This document shows, in pieces, positions 60,034-64,000 of a stretch of 64,000 bases of DNA (positions are counted from its first letter, which is position 1; each line of letters opens with the position of its first letter). The stretch covers positions 12,195,034 through 12,259,033 of the forward strand of contig CM072888.1 of assembly GCA_037013685.1 (NCBI GenBank), given 5' to 3'. This DNA comes from Acridotheres tristis (Eukaryota; Chordata; Aves; Passeriformes; Sturnidae). The translations under genes and the position numbers were made by a program. The notes beneath the pieces were generated by a model. The model did not search any database. It was not told where the DNA came from and saw only the letters and a list, made by a program, of their open reading frames with translations.

Positions 60034-63000
60034 TATATACATGTTATGTAGATTGAAGCCCGAGCAAGGATGGTATCACCACACCTTGGGCAGTGGAGAA
60101 TGAAGCTGTATTGTTTGGGATTTTTGTCTTGCTGTGGTTGTGGCCTGTCTCATAACAGTGGCTCTCGCTGAAGAAACTTTGTAAACATTCAAGTTCACTG
60201 GTAGATTTGAGACTGAGGAGCTACATTTTTTTTTTTAAATCTACCGGGAACATGACAAACTTTTGTGTTTTGTTGAAACAACCTATTTGTCTCTAAAGTT
60301 AGCCTTCTGCTAACTGCAGTGAGAGATGAGAAGACTTTATCATCTTTGTGTTGAGAATCTTCCTGCCAACCACTACTTTATGTGGTGCTTAGTTATGCAA
60401 GGGGAACTGAGCACAAAAACTATTCTTGGTGACTGCCAGTGCGGTGAGAGGCTTGTTCCTGTAAAGGCAGGAGACAGGCTGTGTTGTACAAACAAGTTCC
60501 TAAAGTAGAGTGTCCTAAAACCTGAAGTCATGCTGGAACTTGTGTGGTACTTGCTTGAAACCAAACCCAAATAATAGTAGTTGTGTGAATGCAAAGTCCT
60601 TCTTTTATTTTTCTTTGAAGTGAAGAATAACAGGTGTCAGGAGGAGTAATAGTTGCTCTTTGTATTAACATGTATTGGTAGAAGGAATATTTGCTCTTTG
60701 TATTGAAAAATAACAAAGTCCTGTTTCCTAGGCACTAAAAGTGACACTGGGAACTGTTTCTCTGTTTTACCCACTCATTCTCTGGAGTGTGCCTACTAAA
60801 GAAGCAGCTTTGAATGGAGGAAGAAGTGAAAATTCTCGGGTTTTCAAATCTGAAGTCAGAAATGTGTAACTGTAAGCAGCTGAAGTCTGGAGTTCCTGTA
60901 TATCACTTGAAGCAGTGTGGACAAATCTTTAAATTGCCTAGTTTTGTGCAGTAAATGGCAGGAGTGAAGGATGGTGTCTGAGGAAGGACAGATGTGTTAC
61001 AATGTGAGGTATCTGACTTGCTTTGCTTTGGCTGCAGCTGTTGTGACTGCCATTACTGCAGATGGCCATAATCATGGTTACTGCCAACAACCATCTGAGG
61101 TTAGAAACAAGAGCTTTTATACTCACAATGTGGAAAACTTTTTAAACTGGTAAGTGGACTAGTGTAATTTGAAAAAAATTAACATCTCTTGTCTCCTAGG
61201 ATGATGCTTTTGAACTTATGAGAATCTAATTGTGGATTTGATGGAAAGAATTAAGGCTAGTAGGGTGATTTGTGGACTGAATGCATATTAAATGTGGCAA
61301 TATGTAAATTGGATTATTTCATAAATGTAGCATTTTTATGTATTGTGAATAAAAGCAGTTCCTAATTTTTGGAGTAATAGGAGGCATAAACAGAAAAATT
61401 TCCTCCTGTTTCCCTACCACACTCCTTAAAATTCGCCCTTGAATGGATGCATCTCTTAGGTTATTTATGACATTCTAACAAAGTCTTGGTTTTTGCATGA
61501 CTGACTTCATTCACATATTTTTGAGTTCCAAAAATGTTGCTGTGCTATAAAGCTGAAATTAGTTTTGTATTAAACACAGTGAGAAATAGGACTGGAACAT
61601 AACGAGAAAAAGAAATCTAATTTTATCGCTCCTTAAATGTTGTTATTTCACAAGAGCATTCTTCTGATTACCTGGAGTCATTTAGCACCATCTGTAGTGC
61701 CATGTGTAACATAGTTAAAGTAGTATAATAGGATAAACACAGTTAAATTAAAAATGGTTGCCAAGCAAATGAGTACGTAATACTTTAGGAATTTAGGCAT
61801 CTACCATGGAGAGTTTTTTTTTTTTTTTTTTTCTATCTGTAGCTTTATTTTCCATAACCTTCTTCTTTCCCTGTTGGTCCCCTTAGTGCAGAGCTTTGGT
61901 GGCAATGAAGTCTTTGCCATTGAAAAGTTTTCTCAGAGAGAACGCTGTTACTGTCTGTTTCTTCTGAATTTTCTGCTCAGCCTGGAACTGCTTTACCCTA
62001 CATTTGCTGCAGCCTCTGCTCTTGGCCTGGACTGCCCACATGCAGAAAGGGAGAGGAGCACTGTAATGATTGTTTTTTAGTGGCAACAGGATTTGCAGCA
62101 GTCTCCAGAGTTACACAGCTAAATTACCTCCAAACTTTTGCAAACAGTCCAACTGTTCAAGAAACAGAGATGGATACAGTGCTCAGCACTCTGGTTAGTT
62201 GTCTTGATGGGAAGTGTGTAAATCAAAAATAGAACCTTGCTTCATATGACCTTTTGATTTGGAAGGGTAGTGACATTCAGCAAGATACTTGATTCAGTTA
62301 TGTAGTGAATGTAATGGCAATTACACTCTAAGTCATGTTGTTTTCTTCTTAAGGCTTTGTTTACCTTGTTTTTGAAAAAAGGGGTCTTTGAGTTGATAGA
62401 ATGGCTGGAATAGCATAGTTGTTGAGTGTGTTTTGTTGGTGTTGCAGTCAAATGCTTATTTGTTAGAATTCTTCTAGATGCTGAGAGCTGTTCTCTTTTC
62501 TGGCTTGTCTGTGAATTGCTTTGTACAAAGGTTACAAACTGTAGCTGGTGATGTTTTGTCAGAGCATGATTGACACTTTATACTTTGATAAGGTTACAGA
62601 TAAGTGTAACTTGAATTTCTTCTTCTATAACTTTCACTTTTCTTCCTGAGCATTTGCTTAAGTGTTTCATTAGTATTTGGTTGGGCTGACTATAAATGTG
62701 TTTCACATGTCCCTTTCCTGTCTCTTGTCTCAAAATTTGCATGAGAGGAAGGAACAAAGTTGAAATTTTTATATTGAAGTACTCTTTAACTCCTGAATAA
62801 TTTGTATCACAGCAACCTTTTGTATTCCACTGACCAGTTGTTTTTAGGTAAAAATTTTGCCAAAGACAGCATTGCACATAAAAGAAAGCAGGTGAATGGC
62901 AGCAAGGATGAAATAGTTTTTGTGTGAATTTTGAAATAAGAATGGTTTCTTAAGAACTGTATTCTTGCTGAGTACTTTGCAAAAAGTGTCCAATAATAAA

Positions 63001-64000
63001 TAAAAACTGAACAATTCCATCCCTTTCTTAAATTATACATGAAGAAAATAATAATATTTTTCCTTTCACCTTTCGTCCATTGCCCCTGTGTTTTCCCCAG
63101 TGTTGGTAATTGAATAATTTTTTTTCAGTATTTCAGTTTACATATATAAAAAACCCAAACAAACATGGTTTTTTTGAAAGTGCATAATGCTAAAATTTCA
63201 CAGGATAAATATACTTCAGTGGTGACGTCATTGTATAAAATAAGAATATTACAATTGTATGGCTAAGTAGTCATATATGAGGCACCCCTGTGCTTCTACA
63301 GACTTGCTCCCTTGAGGAGGGATTAATGTGGATAAAATGTTAATCTGCTTCACTCACGCTGCATAATTCAGTCTTAAGTAAATACTAAATAGGAAAAAGA
63401 TATATCATAAATCTCAGAAGGAAAACTGAGACTTTGCTGGGTGGAAAATCCCATACTTTGCAAACATCTTAAGGATATTACAGAAAACTTAGGGTTGATA
63501 AATTTAGTTGGATTTCCAAGACCTCATTGCTCTTACTGCAAGTGTTTGAGTCAGTTTTTCTTTCTTACTCCTTGTAACTCAGCAATTGATAGAGCTGAAA
63601 TAATGTGATGGCCATGCCAAAACCTGTATTTGTATTTCTTGCTTCAGGTTTCAGTTACAGAAAGTGAAGTGGTCTGTGATACAGATTGTGTGCTCACCTG
63701 TCATGGCAGTAGGAGGAGAGGAGAGGTTTACTTTGGGTTTTTATATTAACTCGATCTGGATAACACAATGGGAGAACAGCCTGAGTTAGGTTTGCAGGGA
63801 AGTGTGTAAAGCTGTTTGCAATGTACTTAGTGCATTAAGACATAGCAATTTACACCTGAAAAGTGTTTATTTTCAGACTCTTTCAATTTAAGATGAAACC
63901 TAATGTTTTGCAGGCTTTTTTTTGGCTTTTTATTTAAGTTCACCTGCATAAGATGCTTTCTATAGTGTTGTACATGTGTGGCATCTATAGGTAGGCTTAT

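Larger units (their letters stand above)
46923..64000 (+). other. LRBA: LRBA intron 1 (continues past the window)
   Basis: The next LRBA exon should encode VGG-FDLEMNF-like sequence, and I find no such coding stretch. The intron is AT-rich and holds two plus-strand CR1 copies (56780-57375 and 58740-58980), an A/C-rich low-complexity tract (about 54940-55075), T-runs near 52701 and 61815, and a short hairpin at 60006-60033. ORFs of up to 163 codons (54412-54903, minus strand) have no recognisable domain. No RNA gene is recognised. Confidence 0.8.

Overview
The window is vertebrate nuclear DNA, most probably from a passerine bird. Evidence: intron-split genes with GT/AG junctions, many truncated CR1 LINE copies in both orientations, two avian-type endogenous retroviral LTRs, and a tRNA-Ile-headed SINE with a CR1-like tail that resembles TguSINE1, known from zebra finch and relatives. 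There are no operons, phage genes or CRISPR arrays.

Two genes can be read, and they point away from each other. PPM1K, the mitochondrial PP2C-type phosphatase of branched-chain amino acid catabolism, lies on the minus strand. Its six coding exons run from the ATG at 14029 down to the stop at 3329. Joined at consensus splice sites they give a 372-residue protein with every catalytic motif intact. Its promoter CpG island, probably with a non-coding first exon, lies at about 16740-17290. On the plus strand, a CpG island at about 45690-46700 leads into the first coding exon of LRBA (46704-46922, 73 residues). The rest of the window, 46923-64000, is LRBA intron 1; no further LRBA exon is visible.

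The 29 kb between the two promoters is non-coding as far as I can tell. It holds a decayed minus-strand LTR (20825-21010), a solo LTR (26051-26607), an isolated GC-rich island (27890-28370) with a 43-bp minisatellite and two CTCF-like motifs exactly 70 bp apart, several CR1 fragments, the tRNA-Ile SINE (36066-36200), and a long AT-rich tract with few ORFs (29.1-34.2 kb). A CR1 copy (45176-45680) sits inside the GC-rich 5' region of LRBA. LRBA intron 1 contains two more plus-strand CR1 copies, one keeping part of the reverse transcriptase region with an internal deletion.

I found no wholly new system. The most interesting items are three tandem splice-donor-like sequences in the PPM1K promoter island, the paired CTCF-like motifs beside the minisatellite, an upstream ORF in the LRBA leader, the CR1 that splits the LRBA CpG island, and the PPM1K/LRBA adjacency, which differs from human.
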